This document shows, piece after piece, positions 1 to 10,874 of a DNA stretch of 64,000 bases. The stretch is from Medakamo hakoo (Eukaryota; Chlorophyta; Trebouxiophyceae; Coccomyxaceae), in NCBI GenBank assembly GCA_026636295.1, contig CP089450.1:434001-498000 (forward strand), given 5' to 3'. Position 1 is the first letter of the stretch. Every line of letters begins with the position of its first letter. The notes below the pieces were generated by a model that did not search any database, was not told the origin of the DNA, and saw only the letters and a list, made by a program, of their open reading frames with translations. A program made the position numbers and the translations under genes.

Positions 1-1631
1 AGCGCCGCGTCGCGTGGGGTGAGGCGCGCCGTCGCCGGGTTGGGCTTGCGCCGCGGGCGGCGGCGCCTGGTGGTGGCGGCGGCCTCGTCAGCGGTGGCCG
101 GTGGCGGCGGCGCCGCGGCTGCGCGCGCGGCCGCGACCGCGACCGCCGCGTCCGTCTCGCCGCACCGGGCCCGGGCCAAGCGACACGCGCCCCACACGCC
201 CAGCGACAGGGCACGGGGTGACAGAGTGGAGCCACCGCGGGCGGCGAGGGCCGCGGCCGCCGCCCGGCCCGCGGCTGCCGCCGCCTCGGCTTCTTCGTCG
301 CCCGCGCACCCGCCGCCGCCCGCGCCCAGGCGGGCGAGGGCCCACGCCAGGGACGCGACGACGCCGGGCGCCAGGGCCGCGCCCGCGTCGGAGCCCAGCA
401 GGTCCACAGCCGCGTCCATCAGCGGTTCGGCCGCGGCTGTCAGCGCGCCGGAACCGGCGCCTTTCTCGCCCGCGGCCGCGCGGGCGAGGGCCGAGAGCGC
501 GCCCGCCGCCTCGGCGGGTGCGAGCGCCGGCGCGGCTGCCGCCGCTGACGCCAGGCCGACGGCCAACGACGGCGGCAACGGCAAGCCTTCCACTTCCGCC
601 AGGGCGGCCAGCGTGCGGGCGGCACGGACGGGTGCGAGGCGGGGACGTGGAGCGCGGGCGACCAGGGCGGCGGCGAGGCGCGCTGCCGCGCCGCGCGCGG
701 TCGCGGCGCCGGGGCCGCGCTCGCGTGCCAGCGCCGCCGCCGCGACCAGTGCGTCCGTCAGGGCGGTGGTTGGGAGGCCTTCAACATCGCCTGCTGCTGC
801 GGCCGCGCACAGAGACGCGGCGGCGGAGCGGGCGGCGGGCAGGGACGCGGCGGCCGCCGCCGCGGAGGCCGCGGCCGCGGCGGGGAGCGGGCCGGCCGCC
901 GCAGCCTCTGCCGCGGCGGGGCCCGCGCCTGGCGCGGCTGCACGCAGGGCGGCCGAGCCGGCTGCAACCCGCAACAACGCAGCCGCACAGGTGGGTGTCA
1001 AAGAGCTGCAGTCGTCGACCGCCGCCTCCAGAGCGGCCTGCAGCGCCCCAGCCGGCCCGCGGCCGGTCGGCTCGGCCGCGGCCGCGTCGGCCGCGGCCGC
1101 GGCCGCCTCCACCGCCCGCACCAAAGCCCGACCGTCGCCGCCGGCAGACCGCGCGGCTTGGAGAGCGGGGCCCGCCGCCGCAGCCGCTAGATCTAGGGCG
1201 TCCAGGCGGGCAGCAGACCGTGGGGCGGCGCGCAAGGCCGCGGCGGTGAAGGTGCGGAGCGGGCGGAGGGCGGGCTGGGGAAGGGGGGGAGAGGGTCGGG
1301 TCGGGGTGCAGGAGAGGGAGACGCGTGAGCGTGAGAGAAATGCGACGGGGGGGACTGCGACAGCCGCCGCCACTGGCCTCCCTCCCACGTCCACACACTC
1401 CGTCCAATCACTCACCTCATCCGCGACTAGAGGGGCGGCCGACGCGGGCCCTCCCCTGTTGGCCGCCGTCGCCGTCGTGGTTGTTGTCGGAGCGGCGGCG
1501 CCGTCGGCGCCGTCGGCCGCGTTCACCGCCGGCCGTCGCCTCGACCCTGCCGCCGGACCAGGCCCAGCTCGCCTGGGCGGGGCCAGGCCGCCTGCCGGCC
1601 TCCAGGGCGGGGCGAGGCGGTGGGTGGGCAT
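1..1631 (-). CDS. Organelle-targeted alpha-helical repeat protein (FASTK/RAP/OPR-like), 3' end outside window
   Basis: Two exons are visible: 1631-1416 (72 codons, from ATG) and 1274 to the window edge, joined at phase 0 by a 141-bp intron with donor GTGAGT and acceptor CAG. The first exon is rich in Ala, Arg, Pro and Thr and looks like a plastid or mitochondrial transit peptide. The second exon gives more than 420 residues of Ala/Leu-rich helical repeats with recurring pieces such as ARTLAALAEVEGLPLP, VASLAWALARLG and RALSLGVWGACRLA. The pattern 'LxxLxWALARLG' is typical of FASTK/RAP and OPR proteins, which bind organelle RNA. The C-terminus, where a RAP domain would lie, is beyond base 1, so the subfamily is open. 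The start codon lies 203 bp from the FZL start on the other strand. The repeat reading is seen; RNA binding is inferred from family resemblance. Confidence 0.55.
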   Translation of the reverse strand, partial: MPTHRLAPPWRPAGGLAPPRRAGPGPAAGSRRRPAVNAADGADGAAAPTTTTTATAANRGGPASAAPLVADEVSDWTECVDVGGRPVAAAVAVPPVAFLSRSRVSLSCTPTRPSPPLPQPALRPLRTFTAAALRAAPRSAARLDALDLAAAAAGPALQAARSAGGDGRALVRAVEAAAAAADAAAAEPTGRGPAGALQAALEAAVDDCSSLTPTCAAALLRVAAGSAALRAAAPGAGPAAAEAAAAGPLPAAAAASAAAAAASLPAARSAAASLCAAAAAGDVEGLPTTALTDALVAAAALARERGPGAATARGAAARLAAALVARAPRPRLAPVRAARTLAALAEVEGLPLPPSLAVGLASAAAAAPALAPAEAAGALSALARAAAGEKGAGSGALTAAAEPLMDAAVDLLGSDAGAALAPGVVASLAWALARLGAGGGGCAGDEEAEAAAAAGRAAAAALAARGGSTLSPRALSLGVWGACRLARARCGETDAAVAVAAARAAAAPPPPATADEAAATTRRRRPRRKPNPATARLTPRDAA

Positions 1632-1834
1632 TGGGGGAAACAATGCCCGCCCGCGGCTCGCTGCTCTTCGTCGGTGCGAGCTTTTTTTTTTCAGTGATCG
1701 CCCGACCTGCCCGCCCGCTCACACTCTATCCTCCCGTGTCGGGAAAAAGAAACGCGCGCGCCACAACACGCCTTTGGCCGCGCGCGCCATTCCTGCCTTG
1801 GCAGTGCGACACGCCTGTTTTGCCGCCTGACCAA

Positions 1835-4800
1835 ATGCCGGCATCCGTCGCGGCCCCCTCCGGCCGTGGGCTGTGTGCCAGGCCTCCTCGCCCCGCCCGC
1901 GCGCCCGCCTCGCATCGGCGCTTGGCCGCACCGCCACGCCCTGGTCAGGTGCCCACTCCACACCGCACGACGCGATTGAATCGCCTGGCCGCCGAACCTC
2001 CCATTGGTGGTGGCAATGCTGCCGAACCCGCCTTTGGCCGTTTTGCAGCGGGCGGCGCCCAAGCCCGCTTGCGCTTGCCTGCCGTTGTCGCTCGCTTTGA
2101 TGCGGGCGCCCTGGCGGGGTCTGGCCCCGGCGCGATCGAGGCCGCCATGGCAAAGGCCGTGGCGGAAGGGGCGACAGCTGTGTGGATTGCCGGCGGGTCA
2201 GGTGAGGCCTGCAGGAAATTGGGCGGGCCTGACGAGAGAGAGTTTTTTTTGGGGGCGCATGCCCGGCTGTCTTCCCGCGCGTCGTCAACCCGCTGTCTCA
2301 CCCCATCCCCATCCACCTCACCACCGAAACAGCCGGCGACGGCGACTTGTACGCCGTCGCCTGCGCCGCCCGGGCCGGCCTGCGCGGGTCCGCCTCCCTC
2401 CTCATCGAAGACCGGGCAGACGTGGCGGCGGCGGCGGGCGCGGACGGCGTCGTGCTGAGTGCGCGGGGCGTGCCGCCGCCCGTCGCGCGGGCAGCCCTGT
2501 CCGCCGTCGGCGGCGGAGGTGGCGGCATCGTCGTGTCGCTGGTTGATTCGGCTCGGGCGGCGGGCGTGGCGGCGGCTGCGGGTGCGGGTGCGCTGATTTT
2601 AAGGGCGGGCGCGGCGGCCGGCGCGGGTGTGGCCGCCACCGTTGCGGCCGCCCGGGCCGCGCTCGTGGGCGGCGAGTCCGTCCCCGTCGTGCTGGACGCG
2701 ACGGCGGCGGCGCCACCGCTGGATCCCGCAGGCGCGGACGGCTTGGCAGTCCTGCCTGAGGGCGTGGCGGGCGCGGCGGGCGCCCTGGGCAGGAGCGGCG
2801 GGGCGGCGGCAGCGCCGCCACCGACGACCTCCACCACGCCGCAACCACCCTCTCCCACTGGCGCTGCCGCCGCTCTCGCCGCCGCCACAGGCGCGGCCGG
2901 GCCCGCCGCCTTGCGGGCCGCCCAGCGCGAACTCCTGCCCCGCATCCTCGAGTTCCTGGCCCGGGCCGTCCCCGGCCTGGACGAGGCTCGCGCCCTCAAA
3001 TCCGCGGCGGCGGCGCTGGACGCCCCGTTCCTCGTCGTCGTCGCGGGCGAATTCAATTCCGGCAAGTCCACGCTCATCAACGCGCTGCTGGGGCGCCGCT
3101 ACCTGGAGGACGGCGTCCTGCCCACCACCAACGAGATCGCGGTGCTGAGGTTTGAGGGGTCTGACGACGACGGCGGCAGCGCGGACGCGGACGCGGAGGC
3201 GGGCGCGGCGGTGAGGCGCCTGCCCGCGCCACTCCTCCGCCACGCGGTCGTCGTCGACACGCCCGGCACGAACGCCATCCTGGAACGGCAACAACGCCTG
3301 ACCGAAGAATTCATCCCACGTGCCGATCTCGTGCTCTTCACGCTCTCTGCCGACAGAGCGTTTACGGAATCCGAGGCGGCCTTCCTGAAATACATTCGCC
3401 GCTGGGGCAAAAAAGTGTTGTTTGCCGTGAACAAGGCCGACGCCCTCGGCTCGCCCGCCGACGCGGACGCCGTCGCCGCCTTCGTCGCCAAGGCCGCCGC
3501 GGACGTGTTGGGTGTGGCGGACCCGGTCGTGCTGCCCGTGTCCGCCAAGCTGGCCCTGGCGGCCAAGGAGGAAGCGGCGGGCGTGGCGCCGAAGCAAGGG
3601 TGGTTGTGCGGCACCCTCCCGGCCACCCCGCGCTGGAAGGCCGGCGACCCGCCGCCCCGCCCGCCGGACGCGGCCGCCCTCGCCTCCTCGCCCGCCTGGG
3701 CCACCTCCCGCTTCGCGCCCTTGGAAGCCACGGTCGCCCGCTTCTTGGTGGACGGCATCCCGGGAGGGGCCAGCCCCCTGCCCCTGGCCAGCGCGGACGA
3801 CGACGACGGCGGAGGCGAGTCGCCCGCCGCCGTCGCGGCGCGCGCGGTCGGCGCGGGCGAGGGCCTGCGGCTGAAGCTGGAGACGCCGCTCTTCGTCGCG
3901 GCCGCGCTGCTCGCCGCCGCGTCGGAAGCCTTACAAGCCGAAGCCGCTGCCGCGGACGCGGACGTGGCGGCCATTGCCGCCATCGACGGCCAGCTGGCGG
4001 CGTTTGCGTCGGACATGCGGCGCGACGCGGCGGCCCAGCGCGCTGCTGCGCGCAAAGCCATCGCGGCGGGGGCGGCCCGGGCCGCCGCCGCCGTCGACGA
4101 CACGCTGACGCTGTCCAACTGGGACGGGCTGGCGACGTACTTGTTGGGAGCGCGGCGGCCGGGCGCGCTGCCCGTCTCGGCCCGCCTGGCGGCCGACGCC
4201 GGCCTGGCCGCGGCCGCGGCCGATCTGGACGCGGCCGCGGCCGAACACCGGACGTGGCTGGACGCCAACTGCGGCGCCCAGGCGGACGCGTACCGGGCGT
4301 TTGCCGTGGAGCGGGCGGCGGCGCTGGGCGTGGCTGAAGCTGAGCTGGACGCGGGCGCGGCGGCCGCGGGCGCGGAAGCGGACACGGCGCAGCTGGCTGC
4401 CGCGGTCGCGAGCGCGGCCGTCGCGGCGGCCGAGGGTGGTGGCACCGCGCCACCGCCGCCCGCCGCCTTGGCCACTCGTGGCGCCGCGGCCGCCGCCGTC
4501 GCCCGCTTCGACGCGCCCGCCGCCGCCCTTTTACTGGAAGAAGAACTGCGGGAAGCCGCCCTGGCGACGGCGGCGGGCACGGCGGCGGCCGCGCTCATTG
4601 GCGCGGGGCTGACCGCCATCCTGCCCGGGTTTGCGGAGGACGCGCTGGCGCTGGCCCTGGCCGCCGCCGTGGGTTACCTGGCCCTGCTCAACTTGCCGCT
4701 GCGCCGGTCGGAGGCCAAAGGCAAGATCGCGCGCGCGGCGGACGCGTACGTCGCCGACGTGGAGGCCGGCTTTGAAGCCGAGCTGGAGGCGGACTTGGCC

Positions 4801-5001
4801 GGCCTGGCCGCGCGCGTCCGGGGGTGGGCGCGCCCGCTGGCGGCCGCGGCTGCGGACCGGGCCGCAGCGGCGGCGGCCAATGCCGCGGAAGCGCTGGCGC
4901 TGAGTGAGGAGGTGGCTGGGCTGCGCGCCCGGGCGGCTGCACTGGGCGGTGGCGGGAGTGCCGGAGTCGCGCCGCCCGCGGCGGCGGCGGAGGTCGCGTG
5001 A
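1835..5001 (+). CDS. FZL: FZL-type dynamin-related GTPase of chloroplast membranes
   Basis: Two exons, 1835-2201 and 2333-5001, give about 1011 residues. The join is phase 1 (G|CC), donor GTGAGG. The first 60 or so residues look like a transit peptide. Next comes a TenI/thiamine-phosphate-synthase-like segment ending near GADGVVLSARGVPPP, which plant FZL proteins also carry. The GTPase domain starts with the P-loop GEFNSGKST near residue 361, followed by VVVDTPGTN (G3) and the G4 motif NKAD. The C-terminal third is helical with a hydrophobic stretch near GAGLTAILPGF that can insert in membrane, then a final coiled region. Plant FZL acts in thylakoid and envelope fusion. Length is close to the plant protein (about 900-1000 residues). 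The GTPase call is firm; organelle placement follows from family and transit peptide. Confidence 0.9.
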
Positions 5002-5152
5002 AGGAGGGGAGGGGTGCCGAGGACACACTGTTGAAAGCAAAAAGCACGAAAAAACAAAACACAGCACACGCGGCCCGTCCCGTTGACAAGAAACAATCTG
5101 CTCTCTCACCACGCCCACGCACACTCCCTCCCCCCGCTCCCTCCCTCCCCAT

Positions 5153-7350
5153 TCACCGCCGCATGCCGCGCCCGCGCCCACGGCCACGCCCGGCCCCACC
5201 GCCGCGCGGCGGCCCGCCGCCGTCGCCGCCCGACGAGCGCGGGTTGCGCACCGTCTCGTCCACCGTCAACACCAGGCACGCGGCCTCGGTGGCGGCCGCC
5301 AGGGCGTGGGCCTTCACCAACGCGGGCTCCCACACAAAGGCGGCGTGCGCGTCGACGACGCCGCCCGTGTTGACGTCCAGGCCCGCGCGCGCGCCGGCGC
5401 CGCCGGGCGCGGCGTGCGCCTGGCGTAGGCGGTTGAGCACATCCGTCGCGTCCAGCCCGGCATTGGTGGCCAGCTGGCGGGGGATGACTTCCAGGGCCTT
5501 GGCAAAGGCCGTGTAAAACAGGGCGTCCGCGCCGGGCAGCTCGCGGGCCCGGGCGCGCAGGCAGGCGGACAGCTCCATGTCGACGGCCCCGCCGCCCGTC
5601 ACGACGGACGAGTGCTGGAGCGCGCGGCGCACGATGCAGACGGCGTCGTGCAGGGACCGCTCCGCCTCGTCGATGAATTGGAGGGAGCCGCCGCGCAGGA
5701 CCAGGGTGGCCGTCTTCGCGCCCGGGCAGCCGGTGAACAGGTTGAAGCGGTCGCCGCCGACCTGGCGCTCCTCGAAGCGGGCGCACGTCCCGAGCGCGCC
5801 CGGCCCCAAGCCCGCCGTCGTCGCCTGGACGGCCGCGCCCGTCGCGGCGCAGACGCGCGCCATGTCGTCCGCCGGCACGCGCCCCGCACAGAAGATGCCG
5901 CGGTCCGCAAACCACTGCGTCGCCAGGTCGCCGATGGCCAGGCGGGACAGGACGACGGTCGCGCCGGCCGCCGCGCACGCGGCCAGCTTGGCGTAAATGA
6001 TGTTCCACTCCGCGTCGACGACGGCCTGGTAGTCCGCCGGGTCGGACAGGCGGACTTCCGCGTTGTCCTTTTCGGCTTTCAGCTCGAGCTCGATGTTGAG
6101 GCACAGGACCTTGGGGTTGTCGCACGCCTTGGGCGCCATCTCAAAGCCGGCGTACGAGAAGGTTTTCTTGAAGGCGACGCCGTCGACGAGGAAGGAGTCG
6201 CGCAGGCCGCCGCCCTGCACTTTTTTGACGCCCAGCATGGCCAGGTCCAGGCTCTTGGGGTCCAGGGCCAGGACCGCGTCGACGACCATGCCCGCGAAAA
6301 AGGGGCCCTCCCCCGACACCAGCTTGGAGTTGAGCGAGGTCGCGGCGCACTTGACGAGCGTGTCGCGCGTGCCGGGCGCGTCCCGGTCCCCGATCGGGAT
6401 GGCCAGCTCCCGCAGGCGGGCGCCGGCCAGGGCGCCGGCGGCCCGGAGCGCGCGCGCGATGGCCTGCGGGTGGACGCCCTCTTCGACGTAGCCCTTGACC
6501 TCGCGCAACAGCTCGCCGGCCAGCAGGACGACGGTCGTCGTCCCGTCGCCCGCCTCCGCGTCCTGGGACAGGGAGATGTCGACGAGGACTTTGGCGGCCG
6601 GGTGGACGACTTCGAGGAGGCGCATGATGGTGGCGCCGTCGTTGGAGATGGTGACGTTGCCCTGGGGCGTTTTTAGGTTTGGGGTCACGGAGGGAGGTGA
6701 GGTGGAGAGGTTGATGGGAGAGGGGAGCGCTCGTGCGCGAGCGCGCGTTTTTTCTGACGGGCCGCCCACGCCCTCCATTCACCCCACCTCCACGCTCCAC
6801 GCACAGTGCGTGCAGCACGACCAGGCCCATCCCCCCATTCCTCCCTCCCACACCAAACGCACCCGGTCGTCGTGGATGAGCTTGTCCATGCCGCGCGGGC
6901 CGAGCGTCGTGCGCACCGTGTCGGCCAGGGCGCAGCACGCGTTGATGTTGGAGATGAGCTGTGTTTTTTTGCGTCGCGGGAGGATGGGGTGGGCAGGGTC
7001 AGTGGGCACTTATGCGCGTGGCCTTGGGCGGCGTGGGAAGGCGGGCAGGCGCGGGCGCGCAGGAGTGCGAGGGATGCGAGCAAGAAAAAAAAACCGATGC
7101 CCGGGCGCGCGTTCCTTCCGCGTCCGCCCCGCGTCCATCCCCTCCCCTCCCATCCGTCCTCACCTGAGCCTTGCCCTGGCTGGTGTCCGTGCCCTCCTTG
7201 AGCAGGATGATTTGGGGTTGCTGTGTTTGAGTGTGGGTGTGCCAGCGCGGAGGGACGTGAGAAACACTGGAAGTCGATCGGTCTTTTTTTCGTGCCTGGC
7301 CAAAACACAAAACAGCCGCGCCCACCCACCATCATGGGGTGGTACGCCAT
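5153..7350 (-). CDS. CCT7: T-complex protein 1 subunit eta (CCT7), cytosolic chaperonin
   Basis: Four exons on the minus strand: 7350-7330, 7220-7164, 6958-6863 and 6661-5153, all joined at phase 0, give 560 residues, the normal length for CCT7. The first exon is only seven codons (MAYHPMM). Family landmarks include [43 protein letters not shown], the nucleotide motif GDGTTTV and, near the C-terminus, [11 protein letters not shown] and VDETVRNP, which separate eta from the other seven subunits. The tail ends in a Gly/Arg-rich stretch instead of the usual short tail. CCT7 is one of eight subunits in the ring that folds actin and tubulin in the cytosol. It converges with FZL (151 bp between stops) and diverges from the first TSPO gene (219 bp). 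Confidence 0.95.
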
Positions 7351-7569
7351 GGCTGCAAGCGTCAGGCGGGAAGAAGAGACGCCGCTGGTGTGTTGAAGAA
7401 AGGCGCGCCCTGAGAGCGGAGCGCGGGGACGCCCGGTGCCGCGGCTCCCTTCCTTTTCTCGCGTTTGCCCGGCCGGGTAAGAGCAGTGTGGAGGCGGAAG
7501 CATTGCTCTGTTTCGCACTCGCACTACTGTTCCTTCTTCCGCGCGCACGCATCAAACACCCTCACCAAG

Positions 7570-8599
7570 ATGGGCACGGCAATGTCGCTGGTGAGTGCGA
7601 CTATGTCGCCTCCTCTCAGCACGCCGGGCGTGTGGGGGAAGGGATGAGCGAGAGGGGGGCGCGGATGGCGAAGCGCGCGAGGCGCAGGGAGGGCACTCGC
7701 GACCCGCTGGGACACCTCTCCCCCAACCCTCCCAGTTGAGAAGAGGAGAGAGGCGTCTGTTTCGTTTTGCCAACCAAAACACGGCGCGGCCTTGCGGCGC
7801 ATGCCCACTCACATCGCACGCCGCGGTCGCCGTGCTGCACGCCTCTGAGCAAAGGCAAAAAGACACCGGCTCACACACACGCCACACCGCACCACCACCC
7901 CCCCCTGCCCAGGCCGCGTCCGTTGGCGGGCCCGTCGCCGTCGGCGCGGGCCTCGCCACCCTCGCCGCGCCCAACGTCCGCGGCTGGTACAAAACGCTCG
8001 CGCCCAACAAACTCCAGCCGCCCGACTGGGTCTTTGCGCCCGTGTGGACGGCCATGTACGCGAGCATGGGCTTTGCGTCCTGGGCGGCCTGGGCGGCGGG
8101 CGCGCCGCGCGGCGTCCTCGCCCTCTACGCCGCCCAGCTCGCCGCCAACTTTCTGTGGACGCCCACTTTCTTCCAGCTGAAAGATTTGACGCTGGCCCTG
8201 GCCGACCTGGCCCTCATCACGGGCCTGGCCGCCGCCACGGCCGTCAAGTTTGGGGCGGCGACGCCGCTGGCGGGGTGGCTCATGGCGCCGTACGTGGCGT
8301 GGACGTCGTACGCGACCGCCCTCACCGCCAAGCTGTGGATTGACAACCCGTCCGCGCGGGAGTCGGAGCCGCGGGCGCGGTTGCGGCGCGCGTTCCGGCG
8401 TGTCAGCCTGAAAAAGGGCGGGCGGAGTGGGCGGGGCGGGGCGTGCTCACCGCCCGCTGCGGCGGCGCGTGCGCCGTCCCTGGAGCGGCCCGGCGGGGGT
8501 GGCGCGGCCGCGTCCGCGGCGGCGATTGAGGCGGCGGCGGCGGCGGCGGCGGACAAAGCCGTGGCGGCGGCCAGTGCGGTGGAGGCGAAGCTGGCGTGA
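7570..8599 (+). CDS. TSPO: TspO/MBR (translocator) family membrane protein, copy 1
   Basis: Exons 7570-7590 (MGTAMSL) and 7913-8599, joined at phase 0, donor GTGAGT, acceptor CAG; about 235 residues. The core has the TspO pattern: GWYKTLAPNKLQPPDWVF, then VWTAMYASMG, and three further hydrophobic helices ending with TAKLWIDNPSA. TSPO proteins are five-helix membrane proteins that bind tetrapyrroles and sterols and act in stress responses. After the core, roughly 80 residues of Arg-rich then Ala-rich sequence form an unusual C-terminal extension. This could instead hide an unspliced intron, since no cDNA is available. A second copy follows 143 bp downstream on the same strand, so a tandem duplication is evident. 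Confidence 0.85.
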
Positions 8600-8742
8600 G
8601 AGTTGCCTGGGGCGGGCGCGGGCGGGCGGGAAGGGAAGGCAGGCGGGTGCAGGTGTGTCCAGCGTTCGTTGTTGACACCGCCAAAAACATCGCATCCGCC
8701 TTTGGCCTTGCCTCCCCCCACCGACTCACGCACACCTCCACC

Positions 8743-9661
8743 ATGGCTGCCGCCCGCCTGTTATCCGCCCTGGGCCTCGTCCCCAAGCAGCTGACCTGGC
8801 AGGAACAGGTGAGGGTTGGGTGGGCCGGCCGCGGCGGCTTCTTCTTGGAGAATCAAGAGGGGATGCGCTGCTGCGTCGTGCCAGCGCACGTGCGCGCCGC
8901 TAGCTTGATGGGGGAGCGTCGCCGCCCCCAGGACGGCTGCACACGCCACGCACGCCGTGTGCGGCACGCCTGGATTTTCCAGGTTTTTAGTTGTGGGGTG
9001 GAGAGCGCAAAGAGGGCGGAACAGCCGCCAGGGCGTGCCTCCGTGGCGTCGTTGTTGAGTTCCCAGGCGCCAGCTATGCACAGAGCGTCGGGCACGCCCT
9101 CCCAAAAAAAACTCATGAAACAACCCACGCCCCCAAAACACGACCTAGCTCCGCGGCGCCGCCCCTTACATCGCCGTCCCCGCCGCTGCGGGCCTGGCCA
9201 TGGGCTCCGTCACCCGCCCGGGCATCGAGGGCTGGTACAAGGGCCTGGCCAAGCCGGCCTGGACGCCCCCGAACGCCGTCTTCCCCATCGCCTGGTCCGT
9301 CTTGTACGTCCTGATGGGCGCGGCCGCCTACTACGCCAACGCGGCCGGCGTGGGCGCGGCCGCCATGAAGGCGTACAACATCCAGCTGGCCCTCAACCTG
9401 GCCTGGTCGCCCATCTTCTTCCTGGGCAAGGACCTGAGCCTGGCCCTGGTCTCCATCCTCGCCCTCGACCACTTTGCCCTGAAGACGGGCCGGGCGTTCG
9501 CGGGCGCGTCGGACCGGGCGGGCAAGCTGTGGGCGCCGTACGTCGCCTGGCTCGCGTACGCCACGGCCCTGACCGTCGCCCTGTGGATCAAGAACCCGTC
9601 TGCGCGCGCCGGCCCCTGGCGTGGCGGCCGGTCCGTCTCCCGTCGCCGCGCCGCAGCGTGA
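8743..9661 (+). CDS. TSPO: TspO/MBR (translocator) family membrane protein, copy 2
   Basis: Exons 8743-8808 (22 codons) and 9149-9661, phase 0 junction, donor GTGAGG, acceptor CTAG; 192 residues. The first exon encodes MAAARLLSALGLVPKQLTWQ. The core carries GIEGWYKGLAKPAWTPPNAV, then WSVLYVLMGAAAYYA, and a helix around LALNLAWSPIFFLGKD, ending TVALWIKNPSARAG, parallel to copy 1. It lacks the long C-terminal extension of copy 1 and ends after a short Arg-rich tail. The 340-bp intron is longer than average here. Transcription runs towards the plastid membrane protein gene on the opposite strand. Confidence 0.88.
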
Positions 9662-9987
9662 GAGGGATGGGTGGCCAAACACACAAGGTTGGGGGGGAGG
9701 GAGGGAGCGAGGTGGGCCGCCAATGAAAACAAGGGTGCACCCACACACGCACAACACAGTGGCTGAGCGCCGTGCCTGGCCAGCCCTTGTGTCGTCGTCG
9801 TCGTCGTCCCATCAATTTTGCGAGGGGGGAGGGGTGGTTTTTGTAAAAACAAACAACAACAAAAAACGAAACAACAAAACAACGGCATCTAGTCCTTGCA
9901 CGCTTCTCCCCCTCGCGCTGCGGGTCTCACACAGGAGGCGGGCAAGTCAAAAAATAAAAAAGACAGCGCGCGGCTCTAAAGCTTTTC
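9662..9987. other. Convergent intergenic region, no gene seen
   Basis: This 326-bp stretch separates the stops of the second TSPO gene and the membrane-protein gene on the other strand. It holds a GTC/GTCGTC run near 9792 and A-rich sequence around 9845-9890. I see no conserved coding frame or RNA gene. It is best read as two overlapping 3' untranslated regions. Confidence 0.6.
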
Positions 9988-10749
9988 TCACTGGCCGCCC
10001 CCGTCCACAACTGCTGGAGCGGTGGGCGCCGCCTCCGCCGGCGCCGCTGCTTTCTTCCGGTACCCGGGCGGCGGAGGCGGCATGGCTCCGTTTGGCCCGT
10101 CCGTGCCCAGCAGGGACGGGTCGTCCAGGAGGGCGTACGGATCCACGTAGGGCGGCAGGCCCGCGCCTTCCTTGCCGCCGTGGACGAAAGATGGGCCCGC
10201 GGCCAGGGCAAGGGCAATGAACGCGCCGGCCGCGACGGCTGCCAGCCCAACGAACGCGCCCGAAAAGGCAAAGCCCAGGGTGAGCAGGGCCCTTGCCCTC
10301 GGCACCAGGCCCGACAAGCCTTCACTGGAGAGCGCGCGGGACGCGAGGAGCTGCGGCGGCGGCGGTTCGTCGTCGTCCCCGGTGGTGGTGGAGGGCCGCC
10401 GCCCCGACGCGCCCGGCGCCCAGGCTGGGGGAGGAGGCAGTTCTTCGGGACCCGTGCCGCCGGCCGACCGGCGCGCCAGTTCGGCGGCGAACAGGGATTC
10501 GACCCGGCCGTCGGCTGGTGCGGTGTGTGTGAGGGGTTGCAGGTCACAGCGGTGAGAGCGAGCGGCGGAGGGAAGGGAGCGCGCGCCAGACACAAGCCGC
10601 GGCAAATGGCACGCACAGTTGTCGGGCTTATCATCTTCGGGCGTCGCGGATGCAAAGACCAGGCGTGCATGGCGCCGGCAGGAGGAAGGGCGAGGCCTGG
10701 GCAGGCCGGGCGCGGCCGCCTGCGGCCGGAAGGAGAGCGCGACGGGCAT
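9988..10749 (-). CDS. Unknown plastid-type membrane protein with one or two transmembrane segments
   Basis: The frame from ATG at 10749 to the stop at 9988 is open throughout (253 residues). A 102-bp segment, 10616-10515, begins GTGCGT and ends CACCAG, and its length is a multiple of three. Removing it gives 219 residues and a better-looking join (PDN-S-DGRV). The N-terminus is Arg/Ser/Ala-rich with a likely cleavage site around VFASA, as in transit peptides. A hydrophobic region near LGFAFSGAFVGLAAVAAGAF spans the membrane once or twice, followed by PYVDPYALLDDPSLL and a Pro/Ala-rich tail. I do not recognise the family. The divergent start of MED4 is 125 bp away. Confidence 0.6.
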   Translation of the reverse strand: MPVALSFRPQAAAPGLPRPRPSSCRRHARLVFASATPEDDKPDNCACHLPRLVSGARSLPSAARSHRCDLQPLTHTAPADGRVESLFAAELARRSAGGTGPEELPPPPAWAPGASGRRPSTTTGDDDEPPPPQLLASRALSSEGLSGLVPRARALLTLGFAFSGAFVGLAAVAAGAFIALALAAGPSFVHGGKEGAGLPPYVDPYALLDDPSLLGTDGPNGAMPPPPPGYRKKAAAPAEAAPTAPAVVDGGGQ

Positions 10750-10874
10750 AGCGAAAGTGTGGAGCGAGCGTGTTTTTTCGTCTCCAATCCATCATTCTTT
10801 TTTCTGTTGCGTTTCCTTCGCCGGCGAAAGGGGGGCGGAGGACACAGGCGGGTAGCGGCCGTGCCGCGCGCTCA

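Noticed and set aside
19-1830. 603-codon open frame on the plus strand
   Set aside because: It runs antisense to the helical-repeat gene, whose own frame shows clear repeat motifs, a transit peptide and a consistent intron. The plus-strand translation is Ala/Arg noise typical of high-GC antisense frames.
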